Shown: positions 27,596-39,841 of the stretch, piece after piece
Numbering within the stretch: position 1 is the stretch's first letter
How the letters are laid out: the number at the start of each line of letters is the position of its first letter
Assembly (NCBI RefSeq): GCF_900313035.1
Contig: NZ_OMPS01000044.1
Location: 1 to 64,000 of the forward strand
Direction of reading: 5' to 3'
DNA length: 64,000 nucleotides
From: Ruegeria sp. EL01
Lineage (GTDB): Bacteria > Pseudomonadota > Alphaproteobacteria > Rhodobacterales > Rhodobacteraceae
Program-made: the position numbers and the translations under genes
The notes under the pieces: model-generated
What the model saw: only the letters and a program-made list of their open reading frames with translations
Databases searched by the model: none
What the model was told of the DNA's origin: nothing

Positions 27596-29335
27596 TCAGT
27601 CGAATTCGGGTTCGTCCCGGTGCAGATCGCGCACGGCATAGGCTGTATCCTGTGCCTTGCTCAGCGTCCACCCGATGCGCGTCGCATACTCCATCGCGCG
27701 CCCGGATAGAACGATCTGTTTTGTCGCGCGTGGCTTTAAACGCCCTTTTTCAAGATAAACGCTTGGTTCGACGCTTAACTTTCCAGTGCCATCATGGCGA
27801 AATACCCAGATCTCGCCACTTTTCAGTGCCATCGACACCGCCGCCCCGCCCAAGTCCACCGCCGCATCCACGTCAGGATGCAGATGAAACCGAATGTCAA
27901 ATGCAAGGCCGGATAGGCCGGATGCGTCCATGGCCTTGTCGAACTGCCGCTTTGCCTTGTCTGTGGCTGTCACTAACATATCCTCGCCGACCAACTCGCG
28001 CCCATCAAACCGCAGCTCGAATGTACGGGCATGCGTCAGGCCAAAGACCTTCACATAGCCATCATGACCGGCCATGAACCCGACGCCTTCGACCGCGTCC
28101 GCGAATTCAACTGGAACATCCTGCGGTGCATCCACCAGCGCCTGGTGGTCACTGCCTGCAAGGGGGTTGGCCAGCCGAGCACTGGAATAGCCATCCAGGC
28201 ATAGCGTGGAATGCGAGGGGGTTGCCCGCCCCGCTCGACGCCAGTCCAGACCAAAACTCGCACCTGATCCGCAATTCACAATCAACGGACGGCGCCCGGA
28301 TGTCAGTTCGAATGCCAATGTCGAAGCATGGGCGTTCAGGGATGCCGTGCCGGAAGGCGGCGTGCTGGCGTCGACGATAATGGTTGTTCGCGCAGCAGCA
28401 AGGCGGGCATATCCCAGTGGCAGCTCGGTTGCGGCCTTAAACTTGACGCCGCTTTCGGCCAAAGCCTGTTCCAACCGGCCTTCGACCCCGCGCCCGCCAC
28501 CGTGGAACCGTGCAAGCGCCCCGTCGGCATGGCGCAAACTGCGCAATGTCGGCGCGACCCGCTTGATGGCATTGGCCTGCGCCGCAGGCGTGCCGCGCCC
28601 CAACTCTTTCAACGCGGACGAAGTCCAGCTGAGCAGGGTAAACACTTCGAGCAATTCTTCCGGGTTGCGCGTTGGAATGCCGCCGTGCTTGTCCACCTGC
28701 CTGTCGCATTCACGGGCCAGCGCGCGCAGGGCGGGATCAGCCATCTGTTCAAGCCCCTCCAGCGCCAGACCTGCCTGAACCAGACCCGCCAAGGCTTCGA
28801 ACCGGGGCAGCCCCGGGGTCGCGGCATGCCAGCGTTTCGACAGAAACCAGGTTTGTTGTGCAAGCGCGCCGAAGAATTGATTGCTTTGTTTTTCGTCAAC
28901 ACCACGCAGCAGGAAAATTGCGTGGTTGATCCAGCGCATCACCCGCCGCCCGGTCAGGTCCGGCTCCCAGCCCGGCCCATGACCGCGACCATGTGCCTCG
29001 ATCCAGCCCCAGACCCAGCGTTGCGCTTTTTGCCGTGCCCGCATGTCTCCGACGGCGGCCAGATCATCGAGCCACGCAAAACCATGCCGTTCATCATCAA
29101 ATCCAGCGCTTGGGGCTGCGACGTCCCACAACCCTGTGTCCTGCGCTTCGACAAGATACCCGGCGAACAGAAGGTTACCGGCAACAAGCTGCCGCCCCCG
29201 CGCAAAGGCCCCAACACTGCGCGGTTCCGGCTGAGCCACAAAACCCGTGACCGCCTTTTGCCGCTGGCTCAGGCGCGCGTAGAAACGGTTCTGAAACCGC
29301 ATCCATCGACTGGTCATGGTGTCCGAATTTGACAT
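27596..29335 (-). CDS. Heparinase II/III family protein
   Basis: Protein of about 579 residues. The N-terminal half is an alpha/alpha toroid ([43 protein letters not shown]), and the C-terminal half is a beta-sandwich heparinase II/III domain with [13 protein letters not shown] and HSTLCLDG. Family members are polysaccharide lyases or related enzymes; this conserved alphaproteobacterial branch sits between rsmB and purH in many Roseobacters and its substrate is unknown. No signal peptide is visible. Starts at 29335 (MSNSDTM) and 29317 (MTSRWMRF) are both possible; 29404 is less likely. Confidence 0.83.
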   Translation of the reverse strand: MSNSDTMTSRWMRFQNRFYARLSQRQKAVTGFVAQPEPRSVGAFARGRQLVAGNLLFAGYLVEAQDTGLWDVAAPSAGFDDERHGFAWLDDLAAVGDMRARQKAQRWVWGWIEAHGRGHGPGWEPDLTGRRVMRWINHAIFLLRGVDEKQSNQFFGALAQQTWFLSKRWHAATPGLPRFEALAGLVQAGLALEGLEQMADPALRALARECDRQVDKHGGIPTRNPEELLEVFTLLSWTSSALKELGRGTPAAQANAIKRVAPTLRSLRHADGALARFHGGGRGVEGRLEQALAESGVKFKAATELPLGYARLAAARTTIIVDASTPPSGTASLNAHASTLAFELTSGRRPLIVNCGSGASFGLDWRRAGRATPSHSTLCLDGYSSARLANPLAGSDHQALVDAPQDVPVEFADAVEGVGFMAGHDGYVKVFGLTHARTFELRFDGRELVGEDMLVTATDKAKRQFDKAMDASGLSGLAFDIRFHLHPDVDAAVDLGGAAVSMALKSGEIWVFRHDGTGKLSVEPSVYLEKGRLKPRATKQIVLSGRAMEYATRIGWTLSKAQDTAYAVRDLHRDEPEFD

Positions 29336-29423
29336 GACGCTTGTTACTCTGCCCCTTGCGCTCTGCTGGCGCTTGAACCAACGATAGACCGCGCCGATCG
29401 TCAAGTCATCGAAAAGCGTTCGC

Positions 29424-30683
29424 TCAGGCGGATTTGTTCAGGCAGGCGATGTAGAACCCATCCATCCCGCCGCGATCCAGCCAATAGTCCGGTCGCAGCC
29501 GCAGACCGCCTTCTTCTGTGATCCAATCTTTTTCGATACCGGGTATGTTCAGCGCCGTGCGATCCACGCTCATGTCCGAATACTGCGGCAGCGCCTCTTC
29601 GATCTGAACTTCGCCCTCATCAGGCAGCAGGGAACAGGTGCAATACACCAACCGCCCACCGGGTTTGAGCAGGGTCCAGGCATGGGCCAACATCCGCGAT
29701 TGCAGATCGATCAGATCGCCGAAGGCCGACCCATCCTTGGCGAAGGGCAAATCAGGATGACGCCGGATCGTGCCTGTGGCGGAACAGGGTGCATCCAGCA
29801 AGATCGCATCGTATTGACCTTCATGATCCAGCGCATCGCCTGCAACAACCTGAGCGCTCAACCCGGTTCGGGCAAGGTTTTCGCGCACGCGTTCAATCCG
29901 CGCCTCTGAGATATCCAGCGCCGTGACCTTGGCGCCTGCAACCGCCAGCTGCAGCGTCTTCCCCCCCGGGGCGGCACATATGTCCAACACCGTTTCACCG
30001 GCCTTTGGGGCCAGAATCTGAACCGGCAAAGCTGCCGCCGCATCCTGAACCCACCAATCTCCGGTAGCGTATCCCGGCAGGGCCGAGACTTGTCCTGCAT
30101 TGTCCAATCGCACCGATCCGGTAGACAGCGCCTCACCTGCCGGAGCATCACATCCCGGTTTCACCGTCAGATCCAGCGGTGCACCGGCGAACTGCGCTTG
30201 CTCCATGCCTGCGACGGCCTCAGGTCCCCAAGCCGTCACCAGCGGGTCGCGCAACCATTCTGGCAAACGCGGCACCCGCATTTTTGGCCAAGCCTCGGGT
30301 CCTTCAGCGGCCACTTTACGCAATACCGCGTTCATCAGCCCTTTCAACCGCCCGTGCTTGCGCGAACGCCCGATGATCTCGACCATCGAATTCACCACGC
30401 CATGCGCTGCCTCACCGTTGCAAAGCTCAACCGCGCCAAGTCGCAGGGCGTTGTGCACGGTCAAGGCCGGTGTACGATTCAGGTGATTGTCCAGCAGACG
30501 GTCGGCACGTTCTAACCCCCGCAGCGTCTCCAGGGCCAACCGCTGCGCCCGTGCGCGATCTTCCGGGGGCAAGCGATCCAGCGCACCCGCTGCCAGACAT
30601 TCAGATAGCAACCGACCCTCGCCCAGAATCTGATCCAGCAGGTAGATTGCGCTGCGCCGCGCTGCTGTTGCACTGTTAGACAT
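29424..30683 (-). CDS. rsmB: RsmB/NOP family 16S rRNA m5C methyltransferase
   Basis: RNA (cytosine-5) methyltransferase of 419 residues. An N-terminal NusB-like RNA-binding domain (RRSAIYLLDQILGEG to MNAVLRKVA) precedes the SAM-binding fold with LDICAAPGGKTLQLA, VVAGDALDH and LLDAPCSATGTIRRHPD. The catalytic Cys is in VYCTCSLLPDEGE, and the second Cys in DAPCS releases the product. Likely acts on 16S rRNA. It is divergent from the DUF1674 gene and upstream of the heparinase-like gene by 88 bases. Confidence 0.92.
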   Translation of the reverse strand: MSNSATAARRSAIYLLDQILGEGRLLSECLAAGALDRLPPEDRARAQRLALETLRGLERADRLLDNHLNRTPALTVHNALRLGAVELCNGEAAHGVVNSMVEIIGRSRKHGRLKGLMNAVLRKVAAEGPEAWPKMRVPRLPEWLRDPLVTAWGPEAVAGMEQAQFAGAPLDLTVKPGCDAPAGEALSTGSVRLDNAGQVSALPGYATGDWWVQDAAAALPVQILAPKAGETVLDICAAPGGKTLQLAVAGAKVTALDISEARIERVRENLARTGLSAQVVAGDALDHEGQYDAILLDAPCSATGTIRRHPDLPFAKDGSAFGDLIDLQSRMLAHAWTLLKPGGRLVYCTCSLLPDEGEVQIEEALPQYSDMSVDRTALNIPGIEKDWITEEGGLRLRPDYWLDRGGMDGFYIACLNKSA

Positions 30684-30771
30684 GGTACCGCCTTAATGTG
30701 ATCTGTGCCCGCATTGCCTTTGGCGGACGGGGGCGTATATCAAGGCGGTGGACGGAAAGGAACCCGATGTC

Positions 30772-30954
30772 ATGAGTGACGACCCCAAAGACTTGCCTGC
30801 CGCCGCTCAGCGCGCCCTGGCCGAGGCTGACGAGCGTCGCCGCAAAGCCAAAGCCGAGGCCAAGGAACTGCCCAAGGAACTGGGCGGACGTGATGGCCCG
30901 GACCCTGCCCGCTATGGCGATTGGGAGAAAAAAGGGCTGGCGATCGACTTCTGA
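30772..30954 (+). CDS. DUF1674 protein, SDHAF4-like succinate dehydrogenase assembly factor
   Basis: Protein of 60 residues with a charged Ala/Lys/Glu-rich helix followed by the family signature KELGGRDGPDPARYGDWE and the C-terminal GLAIDF. Mitochondrial SDHAF4 shares this tail and promotes flavinated SdhA assembly; the bacterial role is inferred. The start MSDDPKDLPAA is favoured by an AAAGGAA site; GTG 30748 is an alternative. It converges on the LysR gene with only 4 bases between stops. Confidence 0.85.
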   Translation: MSDDPKDLPAAAQRALAEADERRRKAKAEAKELPKELGGRDGPDPARYGDWEKKGLAIDF

Positions 30955-30958
30955 CAGT

Positions 30959-33636
<2,678 letters not shown>

Positions 33637-33659
33637 ACGCGTCATATAAAAACCAAACC

Positions 33660-33700
33660 TGAGAACCGTGTCGCCGACCCGCAGCACGGTTTTCAGAATT
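33660..33700 (+). terminator. Probable terminator of the tmpAB operon
   Basis: TGAGAACCGTG and CACGGTTTTCA can form an 11-base stem with one wobble pair, a 14-base loop and a tail GAATTTCTTAAC, 24 bases after the tmpB stop. The T-run is broken, so termination strength is uncertain. Confidence 0.5.
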
Positions 33701-33775
33701 TCTTAACATATGCTCCAACTTTCTGCGATACTTTGAGGTGGAGCCATAGCCGCCACCAAAACAAAGGGCCACGAG

Positions 33776-34645
33776 ATGGAGTTGAACAGACGCAGAGCTG
33801 TGCAATTGGGCACCGCAGCCACGTTTGGTGCAGCCCTTCCCAGCAGCGCCATTACAAATCCCGATCCGAACCGGGGTTTTGAGGCGGCGCATCAGAATAC
33901 AATAGCCCGCCTCAAAAGTGTGTTTTCAGAACTGGGTTTTGCAGAGACCCCGCCTTTGTCCATTGTCACCGCAGATGACACTTACAATGGCGGCCTGCGT
34001 CATGATTTTGACCAATCTACCCTACCGCCCGAGGCCTTTGTTGTTCAACCGCTGGCCCGCGTAGGGGATGTTGCGGAAAAGGATCGCCCAGACATTCTGC
34101 CCCTGTTTCACGAAATCGGCTGTCATCCAGCCCACGACACGGACGGTCAGGTTGCCACACGCCTGATGGTACGCACTTTGACCGACACCCTTGGTCTGGA
34201 CCCGGCGCGCATTGCGTTTGTCAGTGTGCCGCAATCCACCAATATGCGACCTGTTCTGGACGAATTGGGCCTGTCTTTTCCGGAAAAAGTCCTGTTGCGG
34301 GACGAGGTCGAAGCACTGGCCGCACGTGATGCCTCAGGATACTTCTTTCCTGATCCCTTTGGCGAGGACTACCTCGTGACCATGGGCGTTTACTATCGCG
34401 TCGGTGATACAGATGAAGCCGCTCCTGCGGCCTATCCGCCGACGTCCAGCTGGACCGAAATCGGAGAGATCGTCATCGCGGGCGATGCCGCACCACTTGG
34501 GATTTCGTTAGGGGCTGAACGGCTGACTTTTGCACTGACCGGGCTGTACCCAACATGGGATCAGCGTTTGGCATTGCTATTTGCGCAGGTCGATCACGAT
34601 AGTGCCGGAGGCTTGGAGCCGCCGGGACTCGCTGCGTTCAGGTAA
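33776..34645 (+). CDS. Orphan alanyl-tRNA synthetase core-like protein with Tat-like leader
   Basis: Protein of 289 residues that I do not recognise as a named family. The N-terminus NRRRAVQLGTAATFGAAL resembles a twin-arginine signal. The rest follows the order of AlaRS catalytic-core landmarks: FHEIGCHPAHD (compare FFEMLGN), then LGLDPARIAFVSV (compare LGLPKERLWVTV), then SWTEIGEIVI (compare LEIWNLVF), then GISLGAERLTFALTG, like class II motif 3 (GMGLERLAAVLQG). The tRNA-recognition, editing and C-Ala domains are absent. The motif 2 arginine region looks changed (QPLARVGD). It stands alone between tmpAB and dapB. Homology is by eye; a non-tRNA ligase or a dead fold are both possible. Confidence 0.55.
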   Translation: MELNRRRAVQLGTAATFGAALPSSAITNPDPNRGFEAAHQNTIARLKSVFSELGFAETPPLSIVTADDTYNGGLRHDFDQSTLPPEAFVVQPLARVGDVAEKDRPDILPLFHEIGCHPAHDTDGQVATRLMVRTLTDTLGLDPARIAFVSVPQSTNMRPVLDELGLSFPEKVLLRDEVEALAARDASGYFFPDPFGEDYLVTMGVYYRVGDTDEAAPAAYPPTSSWTEIGEIVIAGDAAPLGISLGAERLTFALTGLYPTWDQRLALLFAQVDHDSAGGLEPPGLAAFR

Positions 34646-34659
34646 AGGTTTGGTCGGGC

Positions 34660-35469
34660 CTAAAGACCCAGCACGTCCACCATATCATAGTGACCCGGCG
34701 CCTTGCCCTGCCCCCACAACGCAGCCTTCAACGCGCCGCGTGCGAAGATGGCACGGTCCGAGGCCAGATGGCGCATCACGATCCGCTCGCCCGGTGCGGC
34801 AAACAGAACATCATGCTCTCCGACTATGTCGCCGCCCCGGATGGCGTGAAACCCGATGTCGCCACGCTTGCGGGCTCCGGTCATCCCATCGCGACCCCGG
34901 TCCGAGACATCGGCCAGATTGACGCCCCGCCCCTCAGCCGCCGCCTCGCCCAACATCAACGCTGTACCCGACGGTGCATCAACCTTGTGGTGGTGGTGAC
35001 CTTCGATCACTTCGATATCAAAATCCTCGTCCAGCGCGGCTGCGACCTTTTTGGTCAGTTGGACCAGCAAGTTGACCCCAAGGCTCATATTCCCGGCCCG
35101 TACGATCACCGCGTGGCGCGAGGCTGGTTCAAGCGCGGCGATCTGTTCATCCGTCATGCCAGTGGTGCCGATCACATGCACGCAGCGCGCCTGCGCCGCC
35201 AGCGCCGCAAACTCCAGCGTTGCCTCGGGGGCCGTGAAATCGATCACCGCCTGCGCCTGTGCAAACGCCTCAAGCGGATCGTCGGTCACGGTGACGCCTA
35301 GTGCCTGACCGCCCATGGCTTCGCCCACATCCTGACCGATCCAGTCATGACCCTTGCGCTCGACCACTCCGACCAGTCGTGCCCGATCGCTATCAACTAC
35401 GGTCTTGATCAGCATCTGCCCCATACGGCCCGAAGCCCCTGTGATGACGATCCCCGGAACATGGGTCAT
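34660..35469 (-). CDS. dapB: 4-hydroxy-tetrahydrodipicolinate reductase DapB
   Basis: Lysine and peptidoglycan biosynthesis enzyme of 269 residues. The N-terminal Rossmann motif is [14 protein letters not shown], the nucleotide-binding [10 protein letters not shown] and [13 protein letters not shown] segments follow, and the substrate-binding signature is [15 protein letters not shown], with the catalytic His and Lys. The start at 35469 has an AGAAGGA site; an open frame continues to 35604 but overlaps the neighbouring promoter. It is divergent from rbfA. Confidence 0.96.
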   Translation of the reverse strand: MTHVPGIVITGASGRMGQMLIKTVVDSDRARLVGVVERKGHDWIGQDVGEAMGGQALGVTVTDDPLEAFAQAQAVIDFTAPEATLEFAALAAQARCVHVIGTTGMTDEQIAALEPASRHAVIVRAGNMSLGVNLLVQLTKKVAAALDEDFDIEVIEGHHHHKVDAPSGTALMLGEAAAEGRGVNLADVSDRGRDGMTGARKRGDIGFHAIRGGDIVGEHDVLFAAPGERIVMRHLASDRAIFARGALKAALWGQGKAPGHYDMVDVLGL

Positions 35470-35562
35470 TGCGCTGGTCCTTCTTGTCAAATTCGGCTCA
35501 AAGCCTCCTACCCGGTTCGGGGCCGCTTGGCAAAGCCCAGCTTTGCGCTTAGATCGGGGTTT

Positions 35563-35958
35563 ATGGCTAAGAACAAATTCCACGATGGCCCCGGCCCATC
35601 CCAAAGACAGCTACGTGTCGGCGAACTGATCCGCCGTACACTGTCCGAAGTGTTGGCGCGCGGCGACGTCCACGACCCCGACCTGAACCGTATGTCAATT
35701 ACTGTTGGCGAGGTGCGTACCTCGCCCGATCTGAAGATCGCAACCGCCTATGTGCTGCCGTTGGGTGGCAAAGGCAAAGAGGATGTGATCGAGTTGCTGG
35801 CTCGTAACAAACACGAATTGCGGCGCATGGTCGGCAAAAAGGTTGGTTTGAAATTTTCGCCCGATCTGCGGTTCCGCCTGGATGACACGTTCGACCGTCT
35901 GGATGACACCCGCCGGATGTTCAATCAGGACGCGGTGCGCCGCGATCTGGACGAGTGA
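35563..35958 (+). CDS. rbfA: Ribosome-binding factor RbfA
   Basis: KH-type protein of 131 residues needed for late maturation of the 30S subunit and 16S rRNA 5' end. Visible family segments are [35 protein letters not shown] and [12 protein letters not shown]. Its C-terminus overlaps the next gene by 4 bases, and truB follows that gene, forming a translation-related cluster ending in rpsO. Confidence 0.94.
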   Translation: MAKNKFHDGPGPSQRQLRVGELIRRTLSEVLARGDVHDPDLNRMSITVGEVRTSPDLKIATAYVLPLGGKGKEDVIELLARNKHELRRMVGKKVGLKFSPDLRFRLDDTFDRLDDTRRMFNQDAVRRDLDE

Positions 35959-36692
35959 TCCGCACGCTTGCGATTCTGGGCGCTGTCTTCTGGGCGGCGC
36001 AAGCTTCGGCGGTCACTTGCGAAAAGCTGACCCACGAGGGCAAGCGGTACACCATCTGCGAGGTGGATGCCGCAAGTGAAGACTTGCGCTTGTTTCTCAA
36101 GGACAGCAACGACGAGCTGCTGGGGCATTTCTCATCCGTGAACGAAGCGCTGGAGCCAACAGGCAAACGCTTGGCCTTTGCCATGAATGCGGGCATGTAT
36201 CACGACGATCGGTCGCCCGTCGGGCATTATGTCGAAAACGGTCAGGAGCTTATGCGGGTGATCCCCAACCCTGGCCCTGGCAATTTCGGCCTGCTGCCAA
36301 ATGGCGTCTTCTGTATCCGCGACGACCGTGCGGATGTGATCGAGACACTGGAGTTTATCGATGACAGCCCCGAGTGCCGCTTCGCCAGCCAATCCGGCCC
36401 GATGCTGGTGATCGACGGAGAGCTTCACCCGCGTTTCCTGCTCGATTCGACCTCTCGCTATGTCCGCAATGGCGTTGGGACCAGCGAAGATGGAACGCGC
36501 GCGGTGTTTGCCATTTCTGAGGACTACGTCACCTTCCACGAGTTTGGCAGCCTGTTTCGAGACGTGCTTGAAACACCAAATGCGCTGTTTTTTGATGGCA
36601 ACATCTCACGCCTTTACGACCGCGCCGCGAACCGGTCCGATGTCGGGTTCTCGCTGGGTCCCATTGTCGGCGTGGTCCAGGATATTCCCTGA
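35955..36692 (+). CDS. DUF2233 (phosphodiester glycosidase-like) secreted protein
   Basis: Protein of 245 residues with a signal peptide ([18 protein letters not shown]) and the DUF2233 domain shared with the uncovering enzyme NAGPA. Key segments are [29 protein letters not shown] and [13 protein letters not shown]. The start is a GTG overlapping the rbfA stop codon, implying coupled translation. Bacterial members are thought to act on cell-envelope sugars; the substrate here is unknown. Confidence 0.83.
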   Translation: MIRTLAILGAVFWAAQASAVTCEKLTHEGKRYTICEVDAASEDLRLFLKDSNDELLGHFSSVNEALEPTGKRLAFAMNAGMYHDDRSPVGHYVENGQELMRVIPNPGPGNFGLLPNGVFCIRDDRADVIETLEFIDDSPECRFASQSGPMLVIDGELHPRFLLDSTSRYVRNGVGTSEDGTRAVFAISEDYVTFHEFGSLFRDVLETPNALFFDGNISRLYDRAANRSDVGFSLGPIVGVVQDIP

Positions 36693-36775
36693 CATAAATC
36701 TAGCCTGTCATGCTAAATTGACAGCGCCCGACCGATCCGATAGGTCGCGCGCCTCAGTAAGATTCTAGGTGCAAG

Positions 36776-37681
36776 ATGGGACGCAAACGCAAGGGTCGCG
36801 ACATTTCCGGTTGGCTGGTGGTGGATAAGCCCGCGGGCATGACCTCGACCGCCGTGGTCAACAAGGTGCGTTGGGCGATGGACGCCAAGAAGGCTGGACA
36901 CGCCGGCACGCTGGACCCTGAGGCGACTGGCGTTCTGGCCGTGGCGTTGGGCGAAGCCACAAAGACCGTTCCCTACATCACCGACGCCCTGAAAGCCTAC
37001 ACGTTCACTGTCCGTCTGGGTCAGGCGACCAATACCGACGATGCCGAGGGCGAAGTTATTGCCGAGAGCACGGCGCGGCCGTCCGACGACGACATCAAGC
37101 AGGCGCTATCACCCTTCATTGGTGAGATCATGCAGGTTCCGCCCAAATTCTCGGCTGTTAAAATCGACGGCCAGCGCGCTTACAAACTGGCCCGCGACGG
37201 AGAGGATGTGGAACTGACCGCCCGCCCCTTGTGGGTCGAAGAGCTGGTGTTGGTCGACCGCCTTGACGACGATCACGTCGTGCTGGAGATGACATGTGGC
37301 AAGGGCGGATACGTCCGGTCCATCGCCCGCGATCTGGGCGCAGCGCTGGGATGCCACGGTCACGTCCGCGAGCTCCGCCGTATCTGGTCCGGCCCGTTCG
37401 AGGCCAAGGATGGGCTGAACATCGAGCAGATCGACGAGATGGCCAAAACCACAGCACTGGACGACTACTTGCACCCACTGGAAATTGGCTTAACCGACCT
37501 GCCCGAATTGAAGTGCACCCCCGAAGGCGCCACCCGCCTGCGCAATGGAAATCCGGGCATGGTTCTGGCCTCGGACGTGGAATATGGCGACGAAGCTTGG
37601 GCCTCGTTGGATGGTCAGGCCGTCGCGGTCGGCATCTACAAATCTGGCGAATTGCATCCTAGCCGGGTGTTCGTCAGCTGA
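36776..37681 (+). CDS. truB: tRNA pseudouridine(55) synthase TruB
   Basis: Enzyme of 301 residues making pseudouridine 55 in tRNA. Typical features are [13 protein letters not shown], the catalytic Asp in [40 protein letters not shown] and [12 protein letters not shown]. It sits in the rbfA-truB-rpsO order typical of proteobacteria, though here interrupted by DUF2233, DUF1643 and RTX genes. Confidence 0.96.
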   Translation: MGRKRKGRDISGWLVVDKPAGMTSTAVVNKVRWAMDAKKAGHAGTLDPEATGVLAVALGEATKTVPYITDALKAYTFTVRLGQATNTDDAEGEVIAESTARPSDDDIKQALSPFIGEIMQVPPKFSAVKIDGQRAYKLARDGEDVELTARPLWVEELVLVDRLDDDHVVLEMTCGKGGYVRSIARDLGAALGCHGHVRELRRIWSGPFEAKDGLNIEQIDEMAKTTALDDYLHPLEIGLTDLPELKCTPEGATRLRNGNPGMVLASDVEYGDEAWASLDGQAVAVGIYKSGELHPSRVFVS

Positions 37682-37702
37682 CAGCCGTGCTAGGCGAATC
37701 TC

Positions 37703-38212
37703 ATGATCACCCGTACGCACACCAAGGGCGACGCGCCCTCGACCGCCGTCTATTCCGATTGCGAGAAATACCGCTATAGCCTGACCCGTGTTTGGGACCA
37801 GCAAGGCCGCAAAGCACTGTTCGTGATGCTGAACCCATCGACCGCGACCGAAGTGCAGAACGACCCGACGGTGGAACGCTGCGAACGGCGGGCGCGAGCG
37901 CTTGGGTTTGGGGCGTTTCAGGTCACCAATATCTTCGCCTGGCGTGATACTGATCCACGCAAAATGCGCGCCGCTGCTGATCCGGTAGGGCCGGAAAACG
38001 ATGCAGCTATTCTGGATGGCGTAGGCTGGGCCGATCAGGTCATTGCAGCCTGGGGCACCCATGGCGCACATCTTGAGAGGGGGCCGTCTGTAGAGCACCT
38101 GCTGCGCGAAACCAAGCAGCCCTTGTTTCATCTGGGACTGACCAAAGACGGCCACCCAAAACACCCCTTGTATATAGCCTACACGCAGCAACCCGAGCCC
38201 TGGGGGCGGTGA
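37703..38212 (+). CDS. DUF1643 family protein
   Basis: Protein of 169 residues with the DUF1643 signature FVMLNPSTATEVQNDPTVERC and the following VTNIFAWRDTDPRKM. A conserved VIAAWGTHG and HLGLTKDGHPKHPLY complete the family pattern. These proteins are often found near phage or housekeeping genes and their function is unknown. It follows truB by 21 bases and could be cotranscribed. Confidence 0.85.
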   Translation: MITRTHTKGDAPSTAVYSDCEKYRYSLTRVWDQQGRKALFVMLNPSTATEVQNDPTVERCERRARALGFGAFQVTNIFAWRDTDPRKMRAAADPVGPENDAAILDGVGWADQVIAAWGTHGAHLERGPSVEHLLRETKQPLFHLGLTKDGHPKHPLYIAYTQQPEPWGR

Positions 38213-38307
38213 CAAAGGGTTAACCACAACCTGAGCTATCCTTTGACCAAGGGGCTGAAAGCATGGGATATTCCACCCTCGGGGCAGCACGCTTTCGGAG
38301 GGTTCAC

Positions 38308-39321
38308 ATGTTTCTGGCCGGATTGCTTGGATTGGCCGCTGTAGGTGGCGCGGCTTACGCGGTGAGCGATATGTTTGTCGGCGACGAAGATGACGCAGAC
38401 GACTCAGTCAACGATGACTCGCCAACAGAAATTCCCAAAGGAAACCTGCTTGAGGTCGGTGAAAATGTTGAGGATCCTGAAACAGAAGACCCATCTACCG
38501 GGACTGTGGTCTCTGAATTCGAAGGGGATCTGGTTATTGCCGGTGCGGATGGGATGGATGCGCTGACCGGACAGGACGGCGATGATCAGATCAATGGCTA
38601 CGGCGGCGATGATCTTATTTCCGGCGGCTGCGGTGACGACGTGTTGCACGGCGGCGAAGGCGCTGATCTGGTGTCAGGCGGGCATGGCAACGATGTCCTG
38701 CACGGTGAGGCCGGTGACGACCAATTGGCAGGCGATGACGGCGACGACGATCTATACGGTCATTTTGGTGAAGATGAACTGGATGGCGGCGACGGAGCAG
38801 ATGCGCTCTATGGTGGCCAGGGCAGTGACAGTTTGGTTGGCGGCGCAGGCGATGACGCGCTGCATGGCGGATTCGGTGATGACATCCTGGCCGGGGGCGC
38901 GGGCGCGGATGTGGTCTTTGGCGGTGATGGAAATGACGTGTTGTACGGCGATGACGCCGACGGCGCACCACAGGTCGATTTCCTGAATGGCGGCGCTGGA
39001 GATGATACGATTCTGGCCCAAAGCGGCGACGTCGCGACCGGTGGCGCAGGCAACGACAACATCATTTTGGACACTGATGAGGATGACGAAGAGGTCACGG
39101 TTATGGGTTTCCAACCGGGTCAGGACAAGCTTTTGATCACATGGGAAGATCCGATTGACCCGGATATCGAGATTGAAACGGATAGCGAGAACGCCAACTT
39201 GACACGCGTCATGATCAACGGTCAGGAGGTGGCACATCTGTATGGGGCTGAAGGTATAACAAGCACTGACATTCAGCTGATATCAGAGGCTGAACTGACG
39301 CAATACGGACAGACCGGCTGA
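38308..39321 (+). CDS. Membrane-anchored calcium-binding RTX repeat protein
   Basis: Acidic protein of 337 residues. A single hydrophobic segment (MFLAGLLGLAAVGGAAYAV) at the N-terminus is followed by an Asp/Glu-rich linker, then about ten to twelve nonapeptide RTX repeats of the form GGxGxDxLx between residues 90 and 245, and a globular C-terminal tail. The repeats bind calcium in a parallel beta-roll. Most RTX proteins use type I secretion; the N-terminal helix suggests anchoring in the inner membrane or Sec export instead. The start at 38308 has a GGAGGG site 5 bases upstream; ATG 38263 is less likely. Confidence 0.85.
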   Translation: MFLAGLLGLAAVGGAAYAVSDMFVGDEDDADDSVNDDSPTEIPKGNLLEVGENVEDPETEDPSTGTVVSEFEGDLVIAGADGMDALTGQDGDDQINGYGGDDLISGGCGDDVLHGGEGADLVSGGHGNDVLHGEAGDDQLAGDDGDDDLYGHFGEDELDGGDGADALYGGQGSDSLVGGAGDDALHGGFGDDILAGGAGADVVFGGDGNDVLYGDDADGAPQVDFLNGGAGDDTILAQSGDVATGGAGNDNIILDTDEDDEEVTVMGFQPGQDKLLITWEDPIDPDIEIETDSENANLTRVMINGQEVAHLYGAEGITSTDIQLISEAELTQYGQTG

Positions 39322-39336
39322 GCCCGCAGAATCCTT

Positions 39337-39365
39337 TTGCTATTCGCTGGAAAAGCGCCTATACG
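39337..39365 (+). promoter_or_regulatory. Possible sigma-70 promoter of rpsO
   Basis: TTGCTA and TATACG are separated by 17 bases, about 100 bases before the rpsO start codon and just before a hairpin at 39373. It is a plausible promoter for the S15 gene; the match is moderate. Confidence 0.4.
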
Positions 39366-39372
39366 CGCCCAT

Positions 39373-39397
39373 CCGCATCGGAATCGGTGCGGTTTTC
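39373..39397 (+). terminator. Hairpin with T-run: terminator of the RTX gene or attenuator in the rpsO leader
   Basis: CCGCATCG-GAAT-CGGTGCGG forms an 8-base stem with one wobble pair and is followed by TTTTCTCC. It is 51 bases after the RTX stop and 68 bases before rpsO. Depending on where rpsO transcription begins, it ends the upstream transcript or regulates S15 expression. Confidence 0.6.
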
Positions 39398-39465
39398 TCC
39401 ATGGGCCTGTGCTGGACGACATCCCGGCCTGCGCCATTCACGCTAACCTTTTAAAGGAGACCCCG

Positions 39466-39735
39466 ATGTCGATTACTGCTGACGAAAAAGCACGCGTTAT
39501 GAAAGAATTCGGCACCAAGGACGGCGACACCGGTTCGCCAGAAGTCCAGGTTGCCATCCTGACCTCGCGCATCACCACCCTGACCGAGCACTTCAAGACC
39601 CACAAGAAAGACAACCACGGTCGTCGCGGCCTGCTGAAGATGGTTGCCCAGCGTCGTAAACTGCTGGACTACCTGAAGGGCAAAGAAGAAGCGCGTTACC
39701 AGGACCTGATCAAAAAGCTGGGTATCCGCCGCTAA
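39466..39735 (+). CDS. rpsO: 30S ribosomal protein S15
   Basis: Ribosomal protein of 89 residues that binds the central domain of 16S rRNA early in assembly. The sequence contains the S15 signature [36 protein letters not shown] and RRKLLDYLK. An AAAGGAGA ribosome binding site precedes the ATG by 6 bases. In most proteobacteria pnp follows; here a strong terminator and then the exosortase locus follow instead. Confidence 0.98.
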   Translation: MSITADEKARVMKEFGTKDGDTGSPEVQVAILTSRITTLTEHFKTHKKDNHGRRGLLKMVAQRRKLLDYLKGKEEARYQDLIKKLGIRR

Positions 39736-39786
39736 GCGCGTTTTGTACGATTTGTGCAAGATCTGAGACCCGTTTTGTAGAACTTG

Positions 39787-39819
39787 TACGCCCGCCACAT
39801 TTGGCGGGCGTATTCTTTT
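39787..39819 (+). terminator. Rho-independent terminator of rpsO
   Basis: An 11-base stem TACGCCCGCCA/TGGCGGGCGTA with a four-base loop (CATT) is followed by TTCTTTT. It lies 52 bases after the rpsO stop and separates it from the exosortase operon. Confidence 0.9.
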
Positions 39820-39841
39820 GCTCTTCCAGATGCACCATCTT

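Noticed and set aside
28328..29332. 334-codon plus-strand frame inside the heparinase-like gene
   Set aside because: Low-complexity Pro/Arg-rich product antisense to a well-supported gene.
38600..39020. Tandem DNA repeats or a CRISPR-like array in the RTX gene
   Set aside because: The periodicity of 27 bases comes from the protein nonapeptides and the units are too diverged for a DNA repeat; there are no spacers.
38404..39237. Minus-strand and alternate-frame ORFs across the RTX repeats
   Set aside because: The repeating nonapeptide-coding DNA keeps other frames open and gives repetitive His/Arg or Ser/Pro products; only the plus-strand RTX frame has a ribosome binding site and signature.
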